64,000 nucleotides of DNA from Pacificoceanicola sp049341065 (GCF_049341065.1 NZ_JBMPIX010000010.1:62001-126000); one strand, 5' to 3'; counted from the stretch's first letter, positions 33,601-41,574 are shown. The notes: generated by a model not told the origin, from the sequence alone. Program-made: numbers and translations.

Positions 33601-34111
33601 AAACGGCATCGCTAGCCTGAACCGCGAAGGGCGGGAACGTCTTTTGACTGCCTTCGAGCAGGTGAACAGCAACTTTTCGATGCTGTTTACCCATCTGTTT
33701 GGTGGCGGTGAGGCCAATCTGGTGATGGTCGAAAGCGATGATCCGCTGGACGCGGGTCTTGAGATCATGTGCCAGCCTCCGGGCAAGAAACTGTCGGCGC
33801 TTTCACTGCTGTCGGGCGGAGAGCAGACCCTGACCGCGCTGGCGCTGATCTTTGCGGTGTTCCTTGCGAATCCGGCGCCGATCTGTGTGCTGGATGAGGT
33901 TGACGCGCCTTTGGACGATGCCAACGTCACGCGTTTCTGCGACATGCTGGACGAGATGTGCCGCCGCACCGACACCCGTTTTCTGTGCATCACGCACCAC
34001 GCGGTGACCATGGCACGCATGGACCGGTTGTTTGGCGTGACGATGCAGGAACAAGGGGTTTCGCAGCTTGTGTCCGTCGATCTGAAGGTGGCCGAGAAAA
34101 TGGTGGCCTGA
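30656..34111 (+). CDS. smc: SMC chromosome segregation ATPase
   Basis: An 1151-residue condensin subunit. The N-terminal head has Walker A GPNGCGKS (31-38). Two long coiled coils (about 165-490 and 650-960) flank a hinge around residues 500-620. The C-terminal head has signature LSGGEQTLTALAL near 1052 and Walker B CVLDEVDAPLDD near 1078. The length is standard for bacterial SMC. It appears to start at a TTG (30656, giving MRFNKLRLTGFKSF) with GAGGCAG upstream. scpA and scpB are not nearby. Its stop is followed by an intergenic repeat (34112-34172). Confidence 0.97.
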   Translation: MRFNKLRLTGFKSFVDPTDLLIADGLTGVVGPNGCGKSNLLEALRWVMGETRAKAMRGGGMEDVIFAGAASRPARNFAEVCLTIDNSDRLAPAGFNDSDQLEITRRITRDVGSAYKVNSKDTRARDVQMLFADASTGAHSPALVRQGQISELINAKPKNRRKVLEDAAGIGGLYQRRHEAELKLKSTESNLLRVDDVIEALASQLGQLARQARQAARYRAIGEELRQAEGLLLYRRWREADDARLKAEELLRTRLAQAAKAEALARDGAAVRQSREDALPPLREEEAIAAAVLQRLSVQRDTLTDQETQAEERIKTLSNRIEQLARDMEREAGLNRDAGETIAQLEWEARELAKAAEGHEDKLAEAAEAAREAGIVLQEREADLGQRTEDVARLAARHQSAQRYLSDCRKTLERSEGDAARARETVEAAQATVQGSKSATDEARERQAKAHSMAERAENVLAEAEAARAETQAREADARAERSEAEGETNALRAEVTALARLLDRDTAEGGQILDRLQVEQGFEKALGAALADDLRAPEVEEDGPTGWAVLPAYDENQPLPPGVTALVQHVSVPDVLNRRMGQIGLVSADEGNRLQPHLKPGQRLVSLEGDLWRWDGFRAWAEDQPSAAALRLEQLNRLEALKQEMASATARLDGTRAAHEALSARLADLTRADKAAREARREADHELNQATRAFNRAEADRDMAEGKLESASMAVKRYEDEAGAARGQLLEAERALAGLDDLESARLEVEDVKMTVEAARMTMMSRRSAHDELRREGEARKGRSQQVTKDLSGWRHRLETAEKRAGELAERKVQAEEDLAQASEVPAELASKREELSYQIDSAEVRRSEAADALASAEHALREAIANEREAERLAGEAREGRAAAEARAEAARETVATAAERIAEDQETTPAQLLESLAADPDDMPDADRLEAEVARLKRQRDALGAVNLRAEEDAKDVQDEHDELVREKADLEEAVKTLRNGIASLNREGRERLLTAFEQVNSNFSMLFTHLFGGGEANLVMVESDDPLDAGLEIMCQPPGKKLSALSLLSGGEQTLTALALIFAVFLANPAPICVLDEVDAPLDDANVTRFCDMLDEMCRRTDTRFLCITHHAVTMARMDRLFGVTMQEQGVSQLVSVDLKVAEKMVA

Positions 34112-34172
34112 GGCCGCTGTGCGGCGCTTGTTCCTTGCGGAACCTCGCCCCGCCCACCGTCCCGTTGCCGTC
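34112..34172 (+). repeat. intergenic repeat, copy A
   Basis: Directly after the smc stop. It contains a hairpin GTTCC-TTGC-GGAAC and a 21-base core TCGCCCCGCCCACCGTCCCG(T) at 34145-34165. The core is identical to 55737-55757 after the ubiK gene, where a similar GTTCC-TTC-GGAAC hairpin precedes it. Upstream of the hairpin is GCCGC-TGT-GCGGC. Both copies lie just 3' of a gene. Confidence 0.75.
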
Positions 34173-34231
34173 TTCGTGACAAAGTCGCAGTTCCGCTGGC
34201 AGCAGGGTTACGGCCGCGCTAAAGCTTTGGC

Positions 34232-35071
34232 ATGCGACTGTTTCTTCTCACCACCCTGACCATGGTGGCCTTTGCCGCCAATTCTGTTCTGACCCGGGCT
34301 GGCGTGGCAGAGGGCGGACTGGATCCCATGTGGTTTGGGGTGATCCGGTTGGCCGCAGGGGCTGTGACCCTGGCCGGATTGACTTTCGTTCTGCGCGGGC
34401 ATTTGCAGTTCAGCGGAGCGGGACGTGTGGCCGGCGTTATCGGTCTTTTGCTATATATCTTTGGATTTTCGCTGGCATATACGGCGCTGGACGCGGGAAT
34501 GGGCGCGCTGATCCTGTTTGGCACGGTTCAGATCACCATGTTCGCGGGCGCGTTTCTGGCGCGCGAACAGACGCCTTTACTTCGTTATTTTGGCGCCGCA
34601 CTGGCCTTTGGCGGATTGGTCTGGCTTCTTTGGCCTCAATCCGGGGCGACCGATATAGATGGCGCGGAATGGTTTATGGCGGCAGCCGGGGTGGGTTGGG
34701 GCATTTATTCGCTGGCGGGCCGGAAAGCGACGGACGCTTTATCCGGGACCGCCGCGAATTTTGTGATTGCAGTGCCAATCGCCGTTGTATTTGTGGCCGC
34801 CTTGCCAGTTGTCGAACCGCCCAGTTTTGAATGGGGCGGTGTCTGGTTGGCCGTTATCAGCGGATCCGTCACTTCGGGGCTTGGCTATGCCCTGTGGTAC
34901 AGCGTTTTGCCACGCCTGCAGGGAACAATCGCCGCTGTTGCGCAACTGACCGTCCCGGTGATCGCCATGGCGGGGGGCTTGGTTATTCTGGGTGAACCGC
35001 TGAGCCTCGATTTCGTCATCGCGGCTGCGGTGGTTTTGGGTGGCGTGGGGGTGTCGCTGATCAAGCGATAG
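34232..35071 (+). CDS. EamA/DMT-superfamily transporter
   Basis: A 279-residue inner-membrane protein with about ten hydrophobic helices in two EamA repeats, starting MRLFLLTTLTMVAFAANSVL and ending with a positively charged tail SLIKR. It is probably a metabolite exporter of unknown substrate. It is not closely similar to the EamA protein at 24823 beyond the family pattern. It converges on the Nudix gene (22-base gap). Confidence 0.88.
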   Translation: MRLFLLTTLTMVAFAANSVLTRAGVAEGGLDPMWFGVIRLAAGAVTLAGLTFVLRGHLQFSGAGRVAGVIGLLLYIFGFSLAYTALDAGMGALILFGTVQITMFAGAFLAREQTPLLRYFGAALAFGGLVWLLWPQSGATDIDGAEWFMAAAGVGWGIYSLAGRKATDALSGTAANFVIAVPIAVVFVAALPVVEPPSFEWGGVWLAVISGSVTSGLGYALWYSVLPRLQGTIAAVAQLTVPVIAMAGGLVILGEPLSLDFVIAAAVVLGGVGVSLIKR

Positions 35072-35093
35072 GGGGCTGTCATTTCGGGCGGCA

Positions 35094-35534
35094 TCACCGC
35101 AGGATCGGCTCGAGCGGGTCGTAATGTATGCCTTCCCCCCATGCGATCCGCAGCAGACTGTCGGGTTTCAGTTTTAGTTGTTCGGCCTCGTGGCACGAAA
35201 AGAACCGTCGCTTGTTGACGATGCCTTCGGGGTCTTTCCAATCGTCTGACAGAACCCCGGACATGATGGTGGCGCGAAAGAAAACCTCGACCTGATGAAA
35301 GCTGCCCGCGGGGTCGTGGAATTCGTTCACCAGGCAGGGCAGACCGACCTTGATCCGCAAGCCGGTTTCCTCGAAGACTTCGCGCGCCAAGTTGTCAGGC
35401 AGGCTGGCGCCACGCTCTACGCCGCCACCGGGCGCGCACCACAGGTTGCTGTCCGGAGCCGGCCATGCGTTGACCAGCAAAAGGCGGTTCTGATGCAGGA
35501 TCACGGCGCGGGTCGCAAGTCGTGGGCTTGGCAT
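35094..35534 (-). CDS. Nudix hydrolase, variant box
   Basis: A 146-residue Nudix-fold protein. The catalytic helix REVFEETGL is intact. The loop before it reads GGGVERGAS, where family members usually have GE(S/T), so one conserved Glu is Ala. Nudix enzymes hydrolyse nucleoside diphosphate-X compounds (mutagenic nucleotides, sugar nucleotides). It starts MPSPRLATRAVILHQ. It is divergent from the lipase-like gene, with 54 bases between starts. Substrate unknown. Confidence 0.85.
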   Translation of the reverse strand: MPSPRLATRAVILHQNRLLLVNAWPAPDSNLWCAPGGGVERGASLPDNLAREVFEETGLRIKVGLPCLVNEFHDPAGSFHQVEVFFRATIMSGVLSDDWKDPEGIVNKRRFFSCHEAEQLKLKPDSLLRIAWGEGIHYDPLEPILR

Positions 35535-35588
35535 GGGCCTCTCCTTTTGGGCCTTTCTTACGGCGGGGGCACGGGCTATTCCAGCGCT

Positions 35589-36347
35589 ATGAAAGCCCTT
35601 GCCCTCTCACTCGCTATGATCTCAATCGCCGCGCCTGCGCGGGCAGAGGATTGCGTGATCATGTTGCACGGTCTGGCGCGCAGTGCCTATTCCTTTGCCA
35701 TCATGGCCACAGTTTTCGAGGCCCGGGGATATCGGGTGATTGTGCCGGATTACCCATCAACGGAAAAGCGCGTGCAGGTCTTGGCCGACGAAGTCTTGCC
35801 CAAGGCAGTGGCCAGTTGCGGCGATGACACGGTGCATTTCGTTACGCATTCTATGGGCGGTATCCTGCTGCGGTTCTGGTTGAAAGACCATCGTCCAGCG
35901 CATTTGGGGCGCGTTGTCATGTTGGCGCCGCCGAACCAAGGCAGCGAGCTTGTCGATGAGTTGGGTGGGCTGGAACTCTTTGAATGGCTGAATGGGCCGG
36001 CTGGTCTGCAATTGGGGACGGGGTCAGAGGACTTGCCCAGCATGTTGCCGCCTGTGGATTTCGAGCTGGGGATCATTGCCGGATCGCAGTCCCTGAATCC
36101 GTTGTTCTCGGCGATGATCCCGGGGCTGGATGACGGCAAGGTTTCGGTTGAGGCCACCAAGGTCAAGGGGATGAACTGGCACATCACTTTACCGGTGACC
36201 CACACGTTTATCATGCAGTCTCCCGCCGTCATGGGCCAGACGGCGCTGTTTCTGGAACAGGGCTACTTTGATCCGAATCTGGATTGGGCGCGGCTGTTCG
36301 ATGCGCGGGAGTTGGCCTGCCTTCTGGGGATGTGTGATGGCAATTGA
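35589..36347 (+). CDS. secreted alpha/beta-hydrolase (lipase/esterase-like)
   Basis: A 252-residue protein with signal peptide MKALALSLAMISIAAPARA. The mature part begins EDCVIMLHGLARS (oxyanion-hole HGLA), and the nucleophile is S88 in VHFVTHSMGG. A later HTFIMQSP could supply the catalytic His. It resembles periplasmic triacylglycerol-lipase-like esterases. The stop lies 11 bases inside the downstream PhnM-type gene, so the two are translationally coupled, an unexpected pairing of a periplasmic esterase with a cytoplasmic amidohydrolase. Confidence 0.85.
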   Translation: MKALALSLAMISIAAPARAEDCVIMLHGLARSAYSFAIMATVFEARGYRVIVPDYPSTEKRVQVLADEVLPKAVASCGDDTVHFVTHSMGGILLRFWLKDHRPAHLGRVVMLAPPNQGSELVDELGGLELFEWLNGPAGLQLGTGSEDLPSMLPPVDFELGIIAGSQSLNPLFSAMIPGLDDGKVSVEATKVKGMNWHITLPVTHTFIMQSPAVMGQTALFLEQGYFDPNLDWARLFDARELACLLGMCDGN

Positions 36348-37482
36348 ATGCTGTTTCACGGGCGCCCGCGTGCTGCGGCCGGATGGGTGGGACAAGGGCG
36401 AACTGTGCATCTCGGGCGGGCTGGTCTCGGATGCCAGTGTTGCGCGGCAGGTGGACCTTTCGGGGTATGATATCCTGCCGGGGATCGTGGACGCGCATGG
36501 CGACGGGTTCGAACGGCACATGGCGCCGCGTCGGGGGGCTTTGCGCGAAAGGGACGCGGGTATGGTGGCCTGCGCGGCCGAACTGGCGGCAAACGGGATC
36601 ACCACCGCGATATTGGCGCAGTTCTGGTCATGGGAAGGCGGCATGCGCGGACCGGAGTTTGCCGAAGAGGTCTTTGAAAGTGCGTCTTTGGTCTCTGGCA
36701 CCGTCCCGATTGATCTGAGGCTGCAATTGCGGCTTGAGACGCATTATCTGGACAGCTTTGCCCAGGCGGAAGAGGCGATTGAGCGGTTCGGGATCGGCTA
36801 TGTGGTTTTCAACGACCACCTGCCGCACAAGCGGTTGGCCGAAGGGCGCAGGCCGCCGCGGCTGACGGGGCAAGCTTTGAAGTCCAGACGCAATCCCGAG
36901 GATCACCTGCGTTTGATGCAGGGATTGCATGACCGCGCGGCCGAGGTTCCTGCGGCGATGGATGCGCTGTGTGCGCGATTGGCGGCGCGGGATGTTTTGA
37001 TGGGTAGCCATGATGATCAGACCGCTGCGGCGCGCTTGGAATGGCGCGCGCGCGGGGTCTGCGTGTCGGAATTCCCGGAAACGGCCGAGGCCGCACAAGC
37101 GGCGCGCGATGCAAGCGAGCCGATTGTTCTGGGGGCGCCCAATGTGGTGCGCGGGGCGAGCCATGCGGGCAACGTATCGGCGCAGGACTTGATTGCGGCC
37201 GGGCTTTGCGATGCTTTGGCCTCGGACTATCATTATCCGGCGCCAGCGCGGGCGGCTTGGCGTTGTGCGGAGTTGGGATTGCTGGATGAGGGTGCGGCAT
37301 GGGGGCTTGTGTCGGCGGGGCCCGCACGGCTTTTGGGGCTTGTAGATCGCGGGACTTTGGAGCCGGGTAAACGGGCGGATCTGGTGGTGATGGACCCCGA
37401 GACGCGGAGGATCGTTGCAACGCTTGCCGGTGGTCAGATCGCCTGGTTAAGTGGTGCTGTGGCCGAGCGTTTCATCGCCTGA
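36337..37482 (+). CDS. phnM: second PhnM-type amidohydrolase
   Basis: A 381-residue homologue of PhnM (4712-5905). Shared landmarks are LPGIVDAHGDGFERHMAPRR (metal HxD followed by ERH), GSHDDQTAA, and GAPNVVRGASHAGNVSAQDL. The start at 36337 (MAIECCFTGARVL) overlaps the lipase-like gene by 11 bases. It is not next to other C-P lyase genes. It might duplicate the diphosphatase step or act on another ribosyl-1-phosphonate or related pyrophosphate. The symbol reflects family only. Confidence 0.85.
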   Translation: MAIECCFTGARVLRPDGWDKGELCISGGLVSDASVARQVDLSGYDILPGIVDAHGDGFERHMAPRRGALRERDAGMVACAAELAANGITTAILAQFWSWEGGMRGPEFAEEVFESASLVSGTVPIDLRLQLRLETHYLDSFAQAEEAIERFGIGYVVFNDHLPHKRLAEGRRPPRLTGQALKSRRNPEDHLRLMQGLHDRAAEVPAAMDALCARLAARDVLMGSHDDQTAAARLEWRARGVCVSEFPETAEAAQAARDASEPIVLGAPNVVRGASHAGNVSAQDLIAAGLCDALASDYHYPAPARAAWRCAELGLLDEGAAWGLVSAGPARLLGLVDRGTLEPGKRADLVVMDPETRRIVATLAGGQIAWLSGAVAERFIA

Positions 37483-37572
37483 TCCAAAGGGGCGCCGCTG
37501 GCGCGCAGCCTTGAATGCGTTCAGGCCACGCAGGCCTTGGGGGCAAGCCCCCAAACCCCACCCTTGGATCAG
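37479..37572. terminator. inverted repeat spanning convergent gene ends, with nested hairpin
   Basis: CTGATCCAAAGGG (37479-37491) is complementary, apart from one extra A, to CCCTTGGATCAG (37561-37572). The arms contain the stop codons of the convergent PhnM-type gene and purK. Nested inside is a perfect hairpin TTGGGGGC-AA-GCCCCCAA (37537-37554). It probably terminates transcription from both sides. Confidence 0.6.
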
Positions 37573-38639
37573 GCTTTGACGATACGGTTCACGTGGCCCA
37601 TTTTGCGGCCGGGTTTGGTTTCTGCCTTGCCGTAAAGGTGCAGCGCGCAGGTGCCATCCTTGGCGAGGTCCGGAACGCGGTCCATGTCATCGCCGATCAG
37701 GTTCTCCATCACCACGTCACTGTGGCGGCTGCCATCGCCCAGAGGCCAGCCCGCGACCGCGCGAATGTGCTGTTCGAACTGGCAGATGGCGCAGCCGTTC
37801 TGTGTCCAGTGGCCGGAGTTGTGCACGCGCGGGGCAATTTCGTTTACGATCAGTTGGGTCGGGGTGACGAACAGTTCGACCCCCATGACACCGACGTAAT
37901 CGAGCGCATTCAGGATGCGCCCGGCCAGCAGAACCGCGTCAGTCTGCAGGCGGGCGGGCAGGTTGGCGGGTACGGTTGTGGTGCTGAGGATACCGTCCTT
38001 GTGGACGTTCTCACCGGGGTCAAACGCGGCGACCTGCCCATCGGACGCGCGCGCGGCGATGACCGAAACTTCGATCGAGAAATCGACAAAGCCTTCGAGG
38101 ATGGATGGCGCTCCCTGCATATCTGCCAGCGCTTGATCGGCATCTGCCTGGGTCATGATGCGAACCTGTCCCTTGCCGTCATAGCCAAAGCGGCGGGTCT
38201 TCAGGATCGACGGGGTGCCGATGGTTTCGAGGGCGGCGCTCAGGCTCGCGGCATCGGTGATATCCGCAAAGGGGGCGGTGGCAAGTCCCAGGCCTGCAAG
38301 GAAAGTCTTTTCAGTCAGGCGGTCCTGACTGACACGCAGGGCTTCGCGGTTCGGATGGATCGGCTTGTGTGCTTCAAGAATATCAAGGGCAGAGGTCGGG
38401 ATATTCTCGAATTCATAGGTGATGACATCGACCGCATTGGCAAAGGCCTTGAGCGCGGCCTCGTCTTCGTATGCGGCAGTGGTGACTGCGTGCGCGACAT
38501 CACCGGCAGGCGGGTTGACGCCGGGTTCGAAGATATGGGTCTTGAAGCCAAGCCTGCTGGCCGCGACGGAAAGCATGCGGCCAAGCTGGCCTCCGCCGAG
38601 AATGCCGATTGTGCTGCCGGTGGGGAGGGGCGTTGTCAT
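37569..38639 (-). CDS. purK: PurK, N5-carboxyaminoimidazole ribonucleotide synthase
   Basis: A 356-residue ATP-grasp enzyme that carboxylates AIR with ATP and bicarbonate in purine synthesis. It opens with IGILGGGQLGRMLS, has DVITYEFENIP in the N-terminal domain, and the ATP-grasp segments LKTRRFGYDGKGQ, ILEGFVDFSIEVS, and IVNEIAPRVHNSGHWT. It lies 60 bases downstream of purE in the same operon. Confidence 0.96.
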   Translation of the reverse strand: MTTPLPTGSTIGILGGGQLGRMLSVAASRLGFKTHIFEPGVNPPAGDVAHAVTTAAYEDEAALKAFANAVDVITYEFENIPTSALDILEAHKPIHPNREALRVSQDRLTEKTFLAGLGLATAPFADITDAASLSAALETIGTPSILKTRRFGYDGKGQVRIMTQADADQALADMQGAPSILEGFVDFSIEVSVIAARASDGQVAAFDPGENVHKDGILSTTTVPANLPARLQTDAVLLAGRILNALDYVGVMGVELFVTPTQLIVNEIAPRVHNSGHWTQNGCAICQFEQHIRAVAGWPLGDGSRHSDVVMENLIGDDMDRVPDLAKDGTCALHLYGKAETKPGRKMGHVNRIVKA

Positions 38640-38699
38640 GGCTGGCTCCTGCGATTGTGTCGCGGTTTCTTTGGCAGATCGGGGCGCGGATGCAAGGGG

Positions 38700-39188
38700 T
38701 CAGTCGCGGGTAGGTTCATCCGCGATCGAGGCCGAAAGATCAGCGCGCCACTGATCAAGCCGCTGTGCCAGTGCCGGATCATGCAGAGCGAGGATGCCAG
38801 CGGCCATAAGCCCCGCGTTCTTGGCGCCCGCAGCGCCGATGGCCATGGTGGCAACCGGAAAGCCGCGCGGCATTTGAAGGATGGAATAAAGGCTGTCGAC
38901 GCCGTTCAGCGCGCGGGTCTGCACCGGCACGCCAATCACCGGAACGCGGGTTTTCGACGCCATCATTCCGGGCAGATGCGCGGCGCCGCCAGCGCCCGCA
39001 ATGATCACCTGCAAGCCGCGCGCTACGGCGGTCTTGCCGTAGTCCCACAGACGGTCCGGGGTGCGGTGGGCCGAGACGATCTTGACCTCGTGCGGAACGC
39101 CAAGTTCCTCGAGGACATCGGCGGCCTCTTTCATGGTTGGCCAGTCCGACTGACTGCCCATGATAATGCCGATCTTGATCTCTACCAT
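38700..39188 (-). CDS. purE: PurE, N5-CAIR mutase
   Basis: A 162-residue enzyme isomerising N5-CAIR to CAIR. The signature IGIIMGSQSDWPTM occupies residues 6-19, followed by SAHRTPDRLWDY and GAGGAAHLPGMMAS. The start at 39188 (MVEIKIGIIMG) has CCGGAGGCG upstream. An in-frame extension toward 39374 lacks conserved sequence and overlaps the likely promoter. It is the first gene of purE-purK. Confidence 0.97.
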   Translation of the reverse strand: MVEIKIGIIMGSQSDWPTMKEAADVLEELGVPHEVKIVSAHRTPDRLWDYGKTAVARGLQVIIAGAGGAAHLPGMMASKTRVPVIGVPVQTRALNGVDSLYSILQMPRGFPVATMAIGAAGAKNAGLMAAGILALHDPALAQRLDQWRADLSASIADEPTRD

Positions 39189-39214
39189 TTTCGCCTCCGG
39201 GAATGGGAAAGCCG

Positions 39215-39242
39215 ATAATACAGGGGAGGGCGCGGGTGACAA
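39215..39242 (-). promoter_or_regulatory. probable sigma-70-type promoter of purEK
   Basis: On the minus strand TTGTCA (39242-39237) is followed after 16 bases by TATTAT (39220-39215). This puts the transcript start near 39208, about 20 bases before the purE ATG. Confidence 0.55.
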
Positions 39243-39440
39243 GCGACCGATGGTGCCTTGATGGGTTTGGGGAATGCCCTGTTCGTTGAACTGAGCTCTA
39301 TCGGATTGGCCGAAACGCTGACCCAAGACGACAGCGCGCAGGAGGTCCACGCCTTTGCCCGCATGGACGCGCAAAGGGTCACTTGGCGCATGATCGAAAT
39401 CGCGCGCGCCGCGAACTTGCTGCCGCGTTGGCCGTCAGCT

Positions 39441-39665
39441 TCAGGCGATGATGTCGGGCAGCAGTCGATCCTCGATCAAAGCGATCCGGTCCTTCAGCAG
39501 CAGCTTTTTCTTCTTCAGCCGCTGCAAGGTAATCTGATCGCCCGTGCCGATGGCCTGCAGGGCGCGGATCGAGTCGTCAAGGTCGCGATGCTCACGTCGG
39601 AACACCTCAAGCTCGACTCGCAATACGTCGTCGGTCTTCATCGAGATGTCGGTGGGCGCGTTCAT
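39441..39665 (-). CDS. YdcH/DUF465-type small protein
   Basis: A 74-residue helical protein starting MNAPTDISMKTDDVLRVELE. The core FRREHRDLDDSIRAL, QRLKKKKLLLKDRIALIED is the DUF465 pattern (basic KKKK turn between two helices). Function unknown; these form small coiled-coil hairpins. The Shine-Dalgarno is weak, and a later ATG (MKTDDVL) is possible. It precedes purE on the same strand, with a promoter between. Confidence 0.85.
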   Translation of the reverse strand: MNAPTDISMKTDDVLRVELEVFRREHRDLDDSIRALQAIGTGDQITLQRLKKKKLLLKDRIALIEDRLLPDIIA

Positions 39666-39823
39666 GTCAGGACCCCAGCAATTTAGGACAGGCTTGTAAC
39701 ATAACGATTCTTTATGCGTCCGCAAAGCCCTTGCGCAACGCAAAAAGGCTTCCCATATTTCCAAATGTCTAGGCTGCCAGAACGGGGCCTTGATTGACGG
39801 TCGCTTGTGCAAAGGACGTGTCG

Positions 39824-40234
39824 ATGACCAAAATGACCTTGGGATCTTATCCCCATATGCTCGGGTTTGAGCAACTGGAACGCCTGCTGGAACGCACGGC
39901 GAAATCTTCGGAAGGCTATCCGCCTTTCAACATTGAGCAGACCTCGCACGATTCTTATCGGATCACGCTGGCCGTGGCAGGCTTTGCGGAGAATGATTTG
40001 TCGATCACCGTGGAAGACCGGCAACTGGTTATCAGGGGTCGGCAGCGCGACGAAGGCGAAGAACGCATCTTTTTGCATCGCGGCATCGCCTCACGCCAAT
40101 TCCAACGCAGTTTTGTCTTGGCCGACGGTGTCGAAGTGGGGGAAGCTGTTATGGAAAACGGCCTTCTACATGTCGACCTCACCCTGCAACGCCCGGAAAC
40201 GGTGGTGCAGACGATCCAGATCAGAAAGGGGTAA
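39824..40234 (+). CDS. Hsp20 small heat-shock protein
   Basis: A 136-residue IbpA-type chaperone that holds unfolding proteins. The alpha-crystallin domain runs from about residue 37 (NIEQTSHDSYRITLAVAG) to 128, with FAENDLSITVEDRQLVI and the late VEVGEAVMENGLLHVDL. The start has AAAGGACG upstream. It is followed four bases later by a DUF1150 gene, a pairing common in Rhodobacteraceae. Confidence 0.94.
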   Translation: MTKMTLGSYPHMLGFEQLERLLERTAKSSEGYPPFNIEQTSHDSYRITLAVAGFAENDLSITVEDRQLVIRGRQRDEGEERIFLHRGIASRQFQRSFVLADGVEVGEAVMENGLLHVDLTLQRPETVVQTIQIRKG

Positions 40235-40238
40235 GCCT

Positions 40239-40466
40239 ATGTATACCAAACATGACCTGTCGCAGTTCGACCAAGGACGGATCGTCTATGTACGCCCCGT
40301 GAAAACCGAAGATCTGCCCGAGGATGTCCGCGCCCAGATGACGGGCCTTGATGAAGTCTATGCCGTTCACAATTCTGACGGTGAGCGTTTGGCGCTTGTC
40401 AAAGACCGGGCCATGGCCTTTGTCCTTGCGCGGCAGAACGATTTGGCACCGGTAACGGTGCACTGA
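40239..40466 (+). CDS. DUF1150 family protein
   Basis: A 75-residue protein starting MYTKHDLSQFDQGRIVYVRP, with SDGERLALVKDRAMAFVLA, the DUF1150 pattern. It is in an operon with Hsp20 (four-base gap), so probably stress-linked. Function unknown. It converges on the M23-like gene. Confidence 0.88.
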   Translation: MYTKHDLSQFDQGRIVYVRPVKTEDLPEDVRAQMTGLDEVYAVHNSDGERLALVKDRAMAFVLARQNDLAPVTVH

Positions 40467-40493
40467 CGCAGAAAGATGTGTGGGCGCTGAAAT

Positions 40494-41336
40494 TCAGCGC
40501 TCACCCGCCACACGGAGATAGCTGCCTTTGCGCGGACAGGTGACCGGGCCATCCGATGTTTCAAAGGAAAAGCGCAGTGTTTTTTCGTGATCCCCGGTTG
40601 TAGCTTTCGTCACTGCAAAATGCAGATGTGGACCCGTTGATTGCCCCGTATTGCCGGAATATCCAATCATTTCTCCCTCATCGATCCTGTCGCCAAGCGC
40701 AACTGCCACGCCGTTTTTGCGAAGGTGGTAATAGATGCCCAGCGTTCGGTCTTCGTGTTGTATCACGATGAAATTGGCGTGCTCCCCATAAGCCTCCGAC
40801 GGTCCACCCCGGTCTGATGTCTGTTTGAGCGAGACGACTTTTCCAGCGCGCGCGGCGTGAACCGGCGTGCCCTCTGGCATCTTGAAGTCGATGGCAAACC
40901 GTTGCGCGTCCTTATGTGAATCCTGTCCGTTGCAGCTTTGCGTGACCTGGAATTGTGCGCCGGGTTTGAATGGCAAACGGTATTTATATGAGGTGCCTTC
41001 CGGCGCGGTGATGTCTCCTCGGCTCCAATCGAACCGAAAGTCATATGACCATCGCCCGTTTTGTCGGGGCTGCAATTTCAGCAACTTTTGGCGCCCCTGA
41101 CCATTGAGCACAAAGCTTTTCGCCCGGGTTCCGACAACCCTCAAGTTCTCAAGCGTGAAGTCCAATGTGATCGTGACAGGCAGCAACTCGTAATGGTTGA
41201 TGGCATAAAGATCGACTCCGCCCTTTGTCCTGACTGTCTCGATGCAGACTTTTTGCTTGCCTGTGTCGCATGTGATCTTGGCCATCCCCAATGTCGGCAG
41301 AGAGCATATGCAAAGAAACAGGAATACTCGGAACAT
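40494..41336 (-). CDS. secreted M23-like (LytM-fold) protein
   Basis: A 280-residue protein with signal peptide MFRVFLFLCICSLPTLGMA. The C-terminal half has the LytM fold: FAIDFKMPEGTPVHAARAGKV, YGEHANFIVIQHEDRTLGIY, and GPHLHFAV with the HxH pair. The usual first zinc ligand His four residues before Asp is Arg here (RFAID), so peptidase activity is doubtful or uses another ligand. The N-terminal half is a beta-rich domain of unknown role. It probably acts in peptidoglycan remodelling or its regulation. Confidence 0.85.
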   Translation of the reverse strand: MFRVFLFLCICSLPTLGMAKITCDTGKQKVCIETVRTKGGVDLYAINHYELLPVTITLDFTLENLRVVGTRAKSFVLNGQGRQKLLKLQPRQNGRWSYDFRFDWSRGDITAPEGTSYKYRLPFKPGAQFQVTQSCNGQDSHKDAQRFAIDFKMPEGTPVHAARAGKVVSLKQTSDRGGPSEAYGEHANFIVIQHEDRTLGIYYHLRKNGVAVALGDRIDEGEMIGYSGNTGQSTGPHLHFAVTKATTGDHEKTLRFSFETSDGPVTCPRKGSYLRVAGER

Positions 41337-41574
41337 GGCGCGGCTTTGTGTTGGAGTGTCTGCGAGAGTCTACTCAGTCCAAAAGGCAGCCGCAAAGGAA
41401 AGCGGGCGCAATCGCAGCGCCCAGGGCCGGGTCTGGCCGGAAATCTGCGACCAGCCGTTCACAGAGCAGGGAAAATAGGCCAAAATTTTCGCATCCGGTT
41501 TCTTTTCGCGACGGATCCTCTTGGTTGACCCGTATAACCCGATATTGTCCGGGTAACGTTTGTCGGAGATCGCC

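Noticed and set aside
39182..39440. Frames on both strands between purE and the YdcH-type gene
   Set aside because: Neither strand gives a protein-like sequence with a ribosome-binding site. The interval is explained by the purEK promoter region.
39730..39757. Possible RpoH-type promoter (CTTG ... CATATTT) before hsp20
   Set aside because: The spacing is about 20 bases instead of the 17-18 expected for alphaproteobacterial heat-shock promoters, and the match is partial.
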